Below, piece after piece: positions 51,289 through 59,791 of a DNA stretch of 64,000 bases (within the stretch, counting starts at the first letter, position 1; every line of letters starts with the position of its first letter). The notes under the pieces were generated by a model. The model saw only the letters and a program-made list of their open reading frames with translations, was not told the origin of the DNA and searched no databases. The DNA lies in the NCBI RefSeq assembly GCF_023016805.1, contig NZ_JALKCH010000002.1, forward strand, positions 1 through 64,000, given 5' to 3'. The translations under genes and the position numbers were made by a program. The DNA is from Ancylobacter crimeensis. GTDB taxonomy: Bacteria; Pseudomonadota; Alphaproteobacteria; Rhizobiales; Xanthobacteraceae.

Positions 51289-52902
51289 TCATGCCGAGAG
51301 TTGCAGCGCGGCACCAAGAAGCAGCATCAACAGCACCAGAAGCAGCGCCGCGACCGGCCAGCGCCGCAAGAAGGCATCGAGCCGCTCGACATCCTCCGCC
51401 AGCCGCCGCAGGCGCGGCAACAGGCGCTCGGCCCACACGATGACATCGCCCGGCGGGATGTGGGGAACGCGGTCGGCGAGACGCAGCGGTGGGAGCACGA
51501 GCAGCACGCCGATCAGGATCGGCCAACTCGCCTTCCACACGGTGGCGGGGGAGAACAGTGTTGCGGCGGAGGTATTCGTCACCACCGGGAACAGCGCCCA
51601 GGCGGCGACCAGGGACGCGGCGCCGACGCCGAGCCAGGAGGCCAGCAATACCGGCCCGGCCCGTTTGGCCTCGGCTGCATGGGCGAGCCGATGCAGGAAA
51701 TGCAGCATCAGGGCGGCGCTTCCCGCTGCCGAGAGCGTGACCAGCCATAGCGCCGGGCCCGGCGCGAACACATCCTTCACCACGTATTTTGCCAGCATGC
51801 CGCTGGTGAGGGGAAGTCCGGCAAGGGCAAAGGCGAGCACGGCCATGACTACACGCTTCCACCCGTTCCTCTGCCCCGCGGAGAGCCCGGTGCCAAGGAA
51901 CAAGGCGCCTTTCACCAGCATGTGGTGCAGCGCGTAATAGGCGGCGAGCGTGCGGGTGCGCGGGTCGCCCGCCGCCAGGCCCGCGCCCAGCACGGCGGCG
52001 ATGACGCCCATCTGGCTTACCGTGGAATAGGCCAGCACCACCTTGGGGTGCCGCTGAGCCAGTCCCACCGCTACCGCATAATAGGCGGTGAACAGGCCGA
52101 GCACGACCAGCGCCGTGCCCCAGCCTTCCGCGCCCGCCTCGAACGGCAGAAAGCGGATCAGCCCGATGATGCCGGCCTTCACGATGATGCCGCTCAGCAC
52201 CGCTGAAGCAGGCATCGGCGCCACCGGGTGGGCGAGCGGCATCCACACATGTAGCGGCACCAGCCCCATCTTCAGGCCGAAGCCGAGTATCAGCAGGGCG
52301 AGGATGGCCTCACGCCACGGCGAGGCCGGCAGGCGCTCCAGCGCCTGCGCGATCATTGGGTTGCCGTCCGCCACGCCCACCGCCATCAGCACGAAGCCCA
52401 TCAGCAGGAACGCTTCGCCCAGGAGCGCCAGCACCATGTAGACCCGCGCCGCGCGCTCTGCCTCCGGGTTGCGTTCCTGCGCCACCAGCCCGTAGGCCGC
52501 GAGACTCGCCAGCGAGAAGGCGAGATAGAAGCTTGCGAGATCCGCTACCACGAAAAGGCCGAGAGTGCCGGCCATGGTGAACAACCACCACAGCGTGAAG
52601 GAGGTGCGGTGGCGCGCGCCGGCCATGTAGCGGGCGGCATAAAGGCCGGCTAGGCTCCACAGCATCCCCGCCCCGCCAAGCAGGAGGGCGCCGGGCAGAT
52701 CGAGCGCGAGGGTGAGACGCAGCGGATCGGGTGCCAGTACCAGCGAGCCGCCCGGCGCAAGCAGGGCGGCGGCGAGCGCGGGCAGCGGCGCCACCGGCAG
52801 GACCCGCAGCAGATGCGCGCGGGCGCCGCGCCAGAGCGCGCTGGCCCCCAGCAGTAGCGGGAAAGTGGGGGCGGCGGCGAGCAACAGGCCGGCGGCACTC
52901 AT
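51289..52902 (-). CDS. Proton-conducting membrane transporter, second MrpD/NuoM-like subunit
   Basis: A protein of about 537 residues with some 14 hydrophobic segments, of the complex I antiporter-like family: LGFGLKMGLVPLHVWMPLAH, a lysine helix SGIIVKAGIIGLIRF, and AYYALHHMLVKGALFLGTG. In Mrp/Mbh complexes such subunits carry cation or proton paths. The ATG at 52902 has a GAGG site 7 nt upstream. It is the final gene of the operon. The C-terminus ends with a membrane helix (WPVAALLLVLLMLLLG) right at the island border and looks complete. Confidence 0.82.
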   Translation of the reverse strand: MSAAGLLLAAAPTFPLLLGASALWRGARAHLLRVLPVAPLPALAAALLAPGGSLVLAPDPLRLTLALDLPGALLLGGAGMLWSLAGLYAARYMAGARHRTSFTLWWLFTMAGTLGLFVVADLASFYLAFSLASLAAYGLVAQERNPEAERAARVYMVLALLGEAFLLMGFVLMAVGVADGNPMIAQALERLPASPWREAILALLILGFGLKMGLVPLHVWMPLAHPVAPMPASAVLSGIIVKAGIIGLIRFLPFEAGAEGWGTALVVLGLFTAYYAVAVGLAQRHPKVVLAYSTVSQMGVIAAVLGAGLAAGDPRTRTLAAYYALHHMLVKGALFLGTGLSAGQRNGWKRVVMAVLAFALAGLPLTSGMLAKYVVKDVFAPGPALWLVTLSAAGSAALMLHFLHRLAHAAEAKRAGPVLLASWLGVGAASLVAAWALFPVVTNTSAATLFSPATVWKASWPILIGVLLVLPPLRLADRVPHIPPGDVIVWAERLLPRLRRLAEDVERLDAFLRRWPVAALLLVLLMLLLGAALQLSA

Positions 52903-52910
52903 GAGCGGCG

Positions 52911-52955
52911 CCTCGTCGCACAGTTCCTCGTCGCACGGTTCCTCGTCGCACGGTT
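52911..52955 (-). repeat. Three 15-bp tandem repeats between Mrp genes
   Basis: Three consecutive 15-nt units, read on the minus strand as GAGGAACCGTGCGAC twice and GAGGAACTGTGCGAC once. They are flanked by a fourth partial GAGG on the start-codon side. They fill the gap between the MrpD stop (52958) and the next start (52902). Each unit begins with a Shine-Dalgarno-like GAGGAA. The copy number is a multiple of three bases, so changes would not shift any readthrough frame. Confidence 0.85.
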
Positions 52956-52957
52956 CC

Positions 52958-54487
52958 TCATGGCTGCCCCTGCGCAAGCTCGCCCCGGCCGATGGCGAAC
53001 AGCGCCAGTGGTTGAAGAGGCACGAAGCCCAGCGCCAGCGCCAGCAGGGCCAGCGCCAGCACGAGGGCGTGCCGGCCGGTGGCGGGCAAGGTCGCGGCGG
53101 GTTGGGCGGCCTCGCCGTCACGGTCCTTCATTGCCGCGCCGATGACCCGGAACACGTAACCCGCCGCCAGCACGCCGCCCGCCAGTATCACCGCCGCGAT
53201 CCACCATTGGCCGCTGGCGGCGGCGGCCGAGAGCAGCATCAGCTTGGCGACGAAGCCTCCGCTCGGCGGCAGGCCCATCAGCGACAAGCCGGCTAGCCCG
53301 AAGGCGAAGATCGCCAGCGGCTGCCGGCGCGCCAGACCGGAGAAGTCGGCGATGCGGTCGTGACCCATGTCCTCCGCGATCAGCCCTGCCGCAAGGAACA
53401 TGGAGGCCTTGGCAAGTGCGTGGGAGAGGAGTTGCAGCACGCCGCCGGTCCACCCGAGCCCCGCGAACGGCGCCGGTCCCGCCGTGAGCGTGAAGACCAG
53501 GAACAGATAGCCGATCTGTGCCACGGTGGAATAGGCGATCATCAGCTTGAGCCGGGACTGCCCCAGCGCCACCACCGAGCACATCAGGATCGCCGCCGCT
53601 CCCAGCGCGGCGAGAAGCTGGCCGGCGAGAGGGCTGTAGGGCGCGGGCAGCAGCTCGAACCACAGGCGCAGGATGAGAAAGAACGGCGCCTTCACCACCA
53701 GTGCGGAGAGCACGGCACTGGCGGCGGGCGGGGCGCCGGCATGAGCGGGCGGCAACCACAGGTGAAGGGGAAACAGAGAGGCCTTCGCCATGAGCCCTAC
53801 CGTCATCATCGCGACCGCCGCGAGCGTGATCGGGCCGGGCTGCGCCAGCTCGCTCAACAGGGCGAGATCCAGCACCCCGTAGCGCCCATAGATCAGTCCG
53901 ACGCCGAGCAGGTAGAGAACCGAGCCCAAAAGGGCGAACAGCAGGTAGCGTAGTGCGGCATGAAGCGTCGTCGCCCGTCCGTCGAGGCACACCAGCGTCA
54001 CCGCGCTGAAGGTGAGCAGTTCCAGTGCGACGAAGAAGTTGAACAGATCCTCGCCGACAAACACCAGGTTGAGCGCGCTCCACATCGCCATCAGCATCGA
54101 CCAGAAGGCGAAGGGCGCGCGTGTGTCGCCGGGCGCGTCGGGCGGGGTGCGGAACTGATGCTGTGAGAACAGCGCGGCGGCGCCAATAACGAGGGCGGCC
54201 AGCACCAGCATCACCGCCGAGACCCCGTCGGCGCGCAGCTTCAGTCCCAGCGGCGGAGCCCAGCCGCCCAGCGTATAGTCGATGGCCGAGCGGCCCTCCC
54301 ACACTTCAGCGAGAATGGCACAGGCGAGCAGGAGGCCGAGCGGCGCGACCACGCGCGCCACACGCTCGGGATGCAGCGCGCGCAGGCCCAGCATCGCGAT
54401 CAGGCCGAGGATCGGCAGCAGCACCGCGAACACCAGCAGCAGGCCGGGCAGGTTGATCCCCTCCGCGGGGGGCAGAACGTGGCTCAT
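52958..54487 (-). CDS. mrpD: Mrp-type antiporter subunit D (proton-conducting transporter)
   Basis: A 509-residue NuoM/MrpD-like subunit with about 14 membrane segments: FNFFVALELLTFSAVTLVCL, KASLFPLHLWLPPAHAGAPP, LVVKAPFFLILRLWF and LLSHALAKASMFLAAGLIAE. It starts at 54487 overlapping the MrpC stop (ATGA). It should form part of the ion-translocating path. Confidence 0.85.
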   Translation of the reverse strand: MSHVLPPAEGINLPGLLLVFAVLLPILGLIAMLGLRALHPERVARVVAPLGLLLACAILAEVWEGRSAIDYTLGGWAPPLGLKLRADGVSAVMLVLAALVIGAAALFSQHQFRTPPDAPGDTRAPFAFWSMLMAMWSALNLVFVGEDLFNFFVALELLTFSAVTLVCLDGRATTLHAALRYLLFALLGSVLYLLGVGLIYGRYGVLDLALLSELAQPGPITLAAVAMMTVGLMAKASLFPLHLWLPPAHAGAPPAASAVLSALVVKAPFFLILRLWFELLPAPYSPLAGQLLAALGAAAILMCSVVALGQSRLKLMIAYSTVAQIGYLFLVFTLTAGPAPFAGLGWTGGVLQLLSHALAKASMFLAAGLIAEDMGHDRIADFSGLARRQPLAIFAFGLAGLSLMGLPPSGGFVAKLMLLSAAAASGQWWIAAVILAGGVLAAGYVFRVIGAAMKDRDGEAAQPAATLPATGRHALVLALALLALALGFVPLQPLALFAIGRGELAQGQP

Positions 54488-54819
54488 GCCTCATCCTCTT
54501 CCCGTCCGGCGTCCGGCAGCGCATTCTCGGCGTCGGAGATCTTCACCAGCAGGGTGGCGGCGAGCGCGGTGGCGGAAAAGGCAACCACGATCCCGGTGAT
54601 GACGATGGCCTGCGGCACGGGGTCGCCCTCCAGCCCGGCGGCGGCGCCCCGGCGGCCGATCACGCCGAAAAGCAGAAACACGCCACTGCCCAGAATGTTG
54701 AAAGACAGCAGCTTGCGCAGCGCGTCGGGCCTCACGATCAGCCCGTAAAGCCCGATGCCGACCATGCCGCAGGCGCACAGGCCCAGAAGTGTGGCGGCGG
54801 AAACCAGCGAGTGTGTCAT
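54484..54819 (-). CDS. mrpC: Mrp-type antiporter subunit C (NuoK-like)
   Basis: A 111-residue protein with three hydrophobic segments, NuoK/MrpC-like: GIGLYGLIVRPDALRKLLSF, NILGSGVFLLFGVIG, and PVPQAIVITGIVVAFSATAL, the last carrying the family signature. It overlaps the MrpB stop by ATGA and mrpD by 4 nt. Confidence 0.87.
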   Translation of the reverse strand: MTHSLVSAATLLGLCACGMVGIGLYGLIVRPDALRKLLSFNILGSGVFLLFGVIGRRGAAAGLEGDPVPQAIVITGIVVAFSATALAATLLVKISDAENALPDAGREEDEA

Positions 54820-55748
54820 GGCGTATTCCGCTCTGCCGGCCCCGCCACCATCAGCGCCAGCGCCGCCACGATCGAAACGGCGAGAGCCGCCTCTATGAGC
54901 AGGATCAGTGGTTTGGCGAAGCGGTCGGGATAGGCGAGAAAGCCCTCGCCCCAGCCGATACCCGCAAGGCCGACGACGAGAAAGACCAATGGCCCGAACG
55001 CCAGCGCGCCGCGCAGCGCGGGAGAGCCGGTGCGTGGAGCGGCAACGAGCCCGGCCATCATGGTCAGCAGCCACATCGCCGCGAGCAGCGTGCTGGCCTG
55101 GAATTTCCCGCCCGGCTCGTCGGCGCCGATCCAGAACAGATAGCCCGCGATCACGATGCCGAAGGGCGGGAGCACACGGGCGAGGAAGGTCAGGGCGGAG
55201 GAGGGGGTGCCCTCGTACCAGGCCGCGGGTCGGCCGCCCCAGAATCGGTCCGGCCCCAGCGACCACACCCCGATCAGGGCGAGCAGCAGCACGATGATCT
55301 CAAGGAAGGTGTCCAGCGCGCGATAGGCCAGCAGCACCGCCGTCACCGGGTTGCCAAGCCCGGTCCGCGCGAGCGGCTCCATCGCCGCCCCGGCCAGTGA
55401 GGGCGCGGGGTCGGGCAGCGCCAGTACCAGCGCCATCAGCGCGAGGCTCACCCCGGCACAGACCAGGCCGGCGAGCCATTTGAGCATCCTGCCCGGCTGC
55501 GCGCTCATCGGCCGGAGGTCGCCGAGCCGGGCGGCAACGCGCAGCAGCAGCACGCCGGTCGCTCCGCCCCCGATGGCCGCCTCGGTCAGCGCGACATCGA
55601 CCGCGGCGAGCCGGATCCACACCAATGCCAGGAGCAGCCCGTAGGCGATGAAGCCGAGGACGGCGGCGCGCCGCTCTCGCACCGTGACGATCCAGCCGGC
55701 GGTGAGCAGTACCAGAACAGTGAGCAGCAGAGCGAAGGGTTCGCTCAT
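54816..55748 (-). CDS. mrpB: MrpB-type subunit fused to an N-terminal DUF4040 (MbhD/MrpA C-terminal-like) domain
   Basis: A 310-residue protein. Residues 1-80 match DUF4040, seen as AVLGFIAYGLLLALVWIRLA and DVALTEAAIGGGATGVLLL; in classical Mrp systems this belongs to the C-terminus of MrpA. Residues about 180-310 match MrpB (PPFGIVIAGYLFWIGADEPG, then GKFQASTLLAAMW). The middle residues (75-180) contain further helices. It overlaps mrpG (ATGA) and mrpC (ATGA). Confidence 0.85.
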   Translation of the reverse strand: MSEPFALLLTVLVLLTAGWIVTVRERRAAVLGFIAYGLLLALVWIRLAAVDVALTEAAIGGGATGVLLLRVAARLGDLRPMSAQPGRMLKWLAGLVCAGVSLALMALVLALPDPAPSLAGAAMEPLARTGLGNPVTAVLLAYRALDTFLEIIVLLLALIGVWSLGPDRFWGGRPAAWYEGTPSSALTFLARVLPPFGIVIAGYLFWIGADEPGGKFQASTLLAAMWLLTMMAGLVAAPRTGSPALRGALAFGPLVFLVVGLAGIGWGEGFLAYPDRFAKPLILLIEAALAVSIVAALALMVAGPAERNTP

Positions 55749-56038
55749 TCCCCGCTCTCCTGCCGCTTGGCGAGTCCGGCGAGCAACTGGCTGGTGCCTG
55801 CGCTCGCGATCTGCACCAGCCCCCAGATCACGACCAGCTTCATGCCCGCCCAGAACCCCGCAAGCTGCGGCAAAAGGCCAAGCACGACCAGACCGAGGCC
55901 GAGATTGTCGGCCTTGGTGAGGGCGTGCAGCCGGGTGAGCGTGTCGGGAAAGCGCAGCAGTCCCACCGTGCCGGCGAAATAGAAGAACACGCCCGCGCTC
56001 ACCGTTGCCACGGTGAAGAGGTCGGCGACGAGGCTCAT
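55745..56038 (-). CDS. mrpG: Mrp-type antiporter subunit G
   Basis: A 97-residue subunit with three membrane helices and the MrpG signature GTVGLLRFPDTLTRLHALTK followed by ADNLGLGLVVLG. It overlaps both neighbours by 4 nt (ATGA). Needed for complex stability in known Mrp systems. Confidence 0.92.
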   Translation of the reverse strand: MSLVADLFTVATVSAGVFFYFAGTVGLLRFPDTLTRLHALTKADNLGLGLVVLGLLPQLAGFWAGMKLVVIWGLVQIASAGTSQLLAGLAKRQESGE

Positions 56039-56418
56039 CGCGACCCCTCTCCGGCGCGGATCTCGGGTAGCCCTCTATGCGCCATCTCCCGTGCGGGCAA
56101 TTCGGGCGCCCGTCTTTGACGTGCCCGGGGATCAAGCGCATGAGGGATGGTCGGATGGGGTGCGGGAGGGACGCGCAATTTCAGGCTCATGGTCGCGGCG
56201 GCGAAGGCCGCCAGTAGGGTGAGCACCAGCGCGACATCTATGATGGCGGGAAGGTCGGCGGCGATGGCGACCAGCAGGCAGATAGCCGCTCCCGACGAGC
56301 CGACGAGCTGGGCTGCCATCATCCGGTCGACAGGGGTCGGCGCGCGCAGCAGCGCCAGCATGGAAAGTGCCAGAAGCGCGGCGATGACAAGACCGGCGCC
56401 GAGCAGAAACTCATCCAT
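56035..56418 (-). CDS. mrpF: Mrp-type antiporter subunit F
   Basis: A 127-residue protein. The first about 90 residues are MrpF: three helices and RAPTPVDRMMAAQLVGSSGA, the family signature. The C-terminal 35 residues (RVPPAPHPTIPHALDPRARQ onward) are a Pro/Arg-rich extension not usual for MrpF. The ATG at 56418 overlaps the MrpE end by 8 nt. Confidence 0.85.
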   Translation of the reverse strand: MDEFLLGAGLVIAALLALSMLALLRAPTPVDRMMAAQLVGSSGAAICLLVAIAADLPAIIDVALVLTLLAAFAAATMSLKLRVPPAPHPTIPHALDPRARQRRAPELPAREMAHRGLPEIRAGEGSR

Positions 56419-56953
56419 GGCGCTTGTCCTCCTGCGCGTCGGCGATCGGGCGGAGCACGAGGCCCGCAGCTTTTGCGAAGGCCTGCTCTGCCGCCGCGAA
56501 TTGCGCGCATACATCCTGTCGGCGGTCCAGGCAGTGAATAAGGAAGCCGTCGGCATCGGGGCATTCGGTGGGCAGGCTGCCCGGTTGCAGGCTCATGAGG
56601 GCGCGAAAGGCGTCGCGCCCCGGCCCCGCAGGCAGCCGCACCGGATAGAAAACGAGTCCGGGGTCGAGGTCGAGGCGCGGGGCGAGGGCGCGGCGCGCGA
56701 CATCGAGCCCTGCCCACATCGAGCCACGGCACACGTCAAGCATCAAGGCAGCCATGGCTACCGGGCGGATGCGGTTTCCCGCAGGCGGCTGCAGGCGCAG
56801 GCTCGCCCATGTCGCCAGCGCGGTGACGATCAGACCGGGAAAGAGCAGGGCAAGCCGAGCTCCTCCCAGTGCGAACCAGACGGCGAGAAACAGGATCCAC
56901 CGAAAGACGATGCTGGAAAATGCCGGATGAAGCGTCGGTCTGTCTCGAACCAT
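56411..56953 (-). CDS. mrpE: Mrp-type antiporter subunit E
   Basis: A protein of about 180 residues with two N-terminal membrane helices (SIVFRWILFLAVWFALGGAR; LALLFPGLIVTALATWASLR) and a cytoplasmic C-terminus, matching MrpE (MSLQPGSLPTEC, HCLDRR). I used ATG 56953; the ATG nine codons upstream (56980) is possible. It is the first gene of the operon, so its promoter lies in 56954-57354. Confidence 0.85.
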   Translation of the reverse strand: MVRDRPTLHPAFSSIVFRWILFLAVWFALGGARLALLFPGLIVTALATWASLRLQPPAGNRIRPVAMAALMLDVCRGSMWAGLDVARRALAPRLDLDPGLVFYPVRLPAGPGRDAFRALMSLQPGSLPTECPDADGFLIHCLDRRQDVCAQFAAAEQAFAKAAGLVLRPIADAQEDKRHG

Positions 56954-57354
56954 GCCGTTCTCCCGGCGGTGCCCGCTCACTTATGGTGGCATGATCCGCA
57001 AGGCGCAATAAGCCTTTGAAGCGGAGGTGTCCGCGCTGTTCGCCTTCGGCCCCCGCTTTCCCCACCGCGACGGCTGCCCATTCGAAGCCGGCCCGGTTTC
57101 TTCTGGCGTGATGAGCGGGAAAGGGAGATTCATCGGCACGCGCACGCTCGCGATGACCGGCGATTGTCCTCTTGTCATATCGTAACATCAGGCCGAAGGG
57201 CACGATCTGACCGGCTGATGGCGCCGCCGTCAGCATTCCCGCGTACCTCGCATGTGGACGGTCATGCGTTGGTCGCCGCGCGCGGCGAGGCCGAGTCACC
57301 CTCCTCATCGGAGACTGTGAATCACATCTCAATCGAGATTAATAGGTTCTGAGC
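56954..57354. other. Intergenic region upstream of the Mrp operon
   Basis: About 400 bp without a recognised gene. It separates the Mrp operon (start 56953) from the end of the Rieske gene at 57355, both on the minus strand. It should hold the Mrp promoter and the terminator of the Rieske operon. No strong hairpin with T-run or clear operator was found by eye. Confidence 0.4.
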
Positions 57355-58506
57355 CTAGGCGCTCGCCGATCGGCTCGGGCCGGGGAAGGATCGGCGCCCG
57401 AGATAGCGATAGAAGTCCCAGATCGTGCCCTCATAGTCCCGTGGCGCCAGCGGGCCCGACGGCGCGTAGCGGGATGAGAGGGCGCGCTGCATCTTTTCCA
57501 GCTTCTCCCGATCCTCGCGATTGACCTCGTGCCAGAGTGAAATCCGGCTTTCAAGTTCGTCTTGGGTGAGTTCGTCGCCATAGGTCGACATCGTCCAGCG
57601 GACTCTTATGCGATCGACCGTCATCGGCTGGATTGAAAGGGAGACCAGGAGGGTCGCCGCCTGGCTGACGATCTGGGTAGGGAACAGGCAGAAAAGCGTG
57701 GAGCGGCGGCGCTCCTCCTCGCTCAGATCGGGCGCGCCCATGCCGCGCGAGGTCGCCGTATCCGGATAGTTGGCGCAATAGGAGGTGAAGGCATCGTCCG
57801 ACATCGACTTCCGGCTGAGTCCCGTTGGCGTGTAGGGGTGCAGCGTCTCGGGGTGCACGACCGAGAGATGGTACGCCTCCATGAAGTTTTCGACGAGGCA
57901 CTTCCAGTTCGTGCGCCACTCTTCCTCGAAGGTGCGCACGATCCGCATGCCGGCGGTCCCATAATTGCCGAGCAGCTTTTCCAACTGGCCGAGCCGTGGG
58001 CTGAGCGGGCCGGCCCCGTGATCGAGATTGGCATAGATGAAGCCGTTCCAGATCTCGCTGCGGAACGACGGGAGACTGCAGGTCTCCTCCGTCACGCCCT
58101 TGTCGCGCATACGTGGCGCGTTGATGAGTTCGCCAGCGCGGCCATAGCTCCAGGCGTGGTAGGAGCACACGAAGCGGCGTGTCGAGCCGGAATTCTCCGC
58201 GAGCGGCATGCCGCGATGGCGGCAAAGGTTTGTCAGTACGCGTATCCGGCCGTCGTCGCCCCGCACCACGAGGAGCGGCTCGTCAAACAACCTGGTGGTG
58301 AAATAGTCGCCCGGGTTCGGGACTTCGTCGGCGCGGCCGAGGCAATGCCATTCACGCGAGAGGAAGGTCTCGACCTCGTACCGGAAATAGTCGGGGTCGG
58401 TGTAGAAGCCGCCCGGCAGGCACTGTGCGTCGTGCTCGGGGAGCGCGGCGACGGCACGCAACGTATTGTTCATCGCCTCGATGCCGGCGCAGATGGCCGC
58501 CGCCAT
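57355..58506 (-). CDS. Rieske-type aromatic ring-hydroxylating oxygenase alpha subunit (first)
   Basis: A protein of about 383 residues. The Rieske [2Fe-2S] cluster motif is CRH (in NLCRHRGMP) and CSYH (in VCSYHAWSYG). The mononuclear iron site is in CLVENFMEAYHLSVVHPE. It hydroxylates or demethylates an unknown substrate and needs a reductase encoded elsewhere. The ATG at 58506 lies 4 nt after the stop of the preceding Rieske gene; ATG 58473 is an alternative start. The close second paralogue suggests a heteromeric or two-step system. Confidence 0.87.
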   Translation of the reverse strand: MAAAICAGIEAMNNTLRAVAALPEHDAQCLPGGFYTDPDYFRYEVETFLSREWHCLGRADEVPNPGDYFTTRLFDEPLLVVRGDDGRIRVLTNLCRHRGMPLAENSGSTRRFVCSYHAWSYGRAGELINAPRMRDKGVTEETCSLPSFRSEIWNGFIYANLDHGAGPLSPRLGQLEKLLGNYGTAGMRIVRTFEEEWRTNWKCLVENFMEAYHLSVVHPETLHPYTPTGLSRKSMSDDAFTSYCANYPDTATSRGMGAPDLSEEERRRSTLFCLFPTQIVSQAATLLVSLSIQPMTVDRIRVRWTMSTYGDELTQDELESRISLWHEVNREDREKLEKMQRALSSRYAPSGPLAPRDYEGTIWDFYRYLGRRSFPGPSRSASA

Positions 58507-58510
58507 GGCC

Positions 58511-59665
58511 TTATTCCGCAGCGAGAGCGAAGGAACGATCGAAGCCGGTGGCCCGATCAGCGATGTAGTGCATGAAGTCGTAGATCGGGCGCTCCAGATA
58601 GGAGAGGTGGCCGGCGCGTGCCACGCCCGCATTCATGCCCCGGAACACCTTCTCCGTGCAGCCGCGGTCCTCGACATTCACCTCGTCCAGCAGGTTCTTC
58701 AGCGTCGCCACATATTCCCCGGCGCGCGGATCAGCCATGAATTCCGGCGACAGCCCGCCGCCGAACACCATTGCCACCTGTCCGGCGCCCTTTGGATGCA
58801 GGGAGAGATACCAGAAATAGCCGGGGGTCAGGGTAATGAGATGACTTGGATAGAGAGAGAGCAGCGCGGTCGTCTTTCGCCAGCGACCTTCGAGACGGGT
58901 GTTTTCCGGGTGCGCATTGCCGATCGGCAGCGATGCCTCCTTGGTGATCCAGTGATAGTTGAAGGCGGCAAGACCCGGAGGACATTCCATCTCCTCGAGC
59001 TTCGAATGACCCCCCACGGTTTCGGCGTGACAGACCGGGAGGTGATAGCTCTCCATGAAGTTCTCGGCGAGCACCTTCCAGTTGGTGTCCCATATATGGG
59101 TCTCGCGGAAGCACTCGACATAGTCCTCCATCCGGTACTGGGCGATCATCGCTTCCAGCGGCCGCAGCGCCGAGGCGACGCTCGGGCGATTCTTGTCGAG
59201 CGTTATGTAGATCCAGCCGAGCCATTCCTCGCAGCGGATCGAGGGCAGGGCGTAGTCGTCCTTGCAGAAGCCCGTGGTCTCGGTCATGAACGGCGCCCCG
59301 CGCAGGTGGCCGTCCAGACCGTAGGTCCAGGCGTGATAGGGGCAGACGATGGCGCGCCTGTTTCCGGTGCCCTCGAGCAGCGTCGACATGCGATGCAGGC
59401 AGACATTCGAAAAAGCGCGCAACTGGCCTTCCTTGTCGCGCAGCACGATCACCGGCTGGCCCGCAAGCTCGTAGGTCAAATAGTCGCCCGGTGTGGCGAG
59501 GCTGCCGGCTCGACCGACGCACATCCACTCCTTCGAGAAGATGGTCTCCAACTCACGCGCCAAGAATTCCGGGCTGGTATAGACGCTTGGCGGCATCGCG
59601 CGCGCATCCTCGAACGGCCGCCCGGCGGCGTCGAGCAGTTCGGCAAAGGGCTGGGCTGGCGACAT
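58511..59665 (-). CDS. Rieske-type aromatic ring-hydroxylating oxygenase alpha subunit (second)
   Basis: A protein of about 384 residues, paralogous to the next gene. The Rieske motif is CLH (NVCLHRMSTLL) and CPYH (IVCPYHAWTYG), with the mononuclear iron site in VLAENFMESYHLPVCHAE. I chose ATG 59665 because a GAGGA ribosome site lies 8 nt upstream; ATG 59680 would leave no spacing. It is the first gene of the two-gene operon, divergent from the LysR gene at 59792, which likely regulates it. Substrate unknown, possibly a quaternary ammonium or aromatic compound. Confidence 0.87.
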   Translation of the reverse strand: MSPAQPFAELLDAAGRPFEDARAMPPSVYTSPEFLARELETIFSKEWMCVGRAGSLATPGDYLTYELAGQPVIVLRDKEGQLRAFSNVCLHRMSTLLEGTGNRRAIVCPYHAWTYGLDGHLRGAPFMTETTGFCKDDYALPSIRCEEWLGWIYITLDKNRPSVASALRPLEAMIAQYRMEDYVECFRETHIWDTNWKVLAENFMESYHLPVCHAETVGGHSKLEEMECPPGLAAFNYHWITKEASLPIGNAHPENTRLEGRWRKTTALLSLYPSHLITLTPGYFWYLSLHPKGAGQVAMVFGGGLSPEFMADPRAGEYVATLKNLLDEVNVEDRGCTEKVFRGMNAGVARAGHLSYLERPIYDFMHYIADRATGFDRSFALAAE

Positions 59666-59745
59666 CGCGCGTATCCTCATCCTCGCAGGCGGGTACCGCT
59701 CCGGTCGAGCGGACAACCGATCGAAAGCCAGATTGAACTTCTTTT

Positions 59746-59771
59746 AAGATAGGGGAAAACTTAAATATCTT
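59746..59771. promoter_or_regulatory. Inverted repeat in LysR/Rieske intergenic region (candidate operator)
   Basis: Arms AAGATA and TATCTT with exactly 14 bp between, 20 nt before the LysR start and 80 nt before the Rieske start, in an A/T-rich stretch. The geometry is the same as the repeat at 8976-9001 next to the related LysR gene. Confidence 0.45.
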
Positions 59772-59791
59772 TGGTTTGGACAAGAGTGGAT

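Noticed and set aside
52911-52955. CRISPR-like repeats
   Set aside because: Only three 15-bp units in direct tandem with no spacers; no cas genes anywhere in the window.
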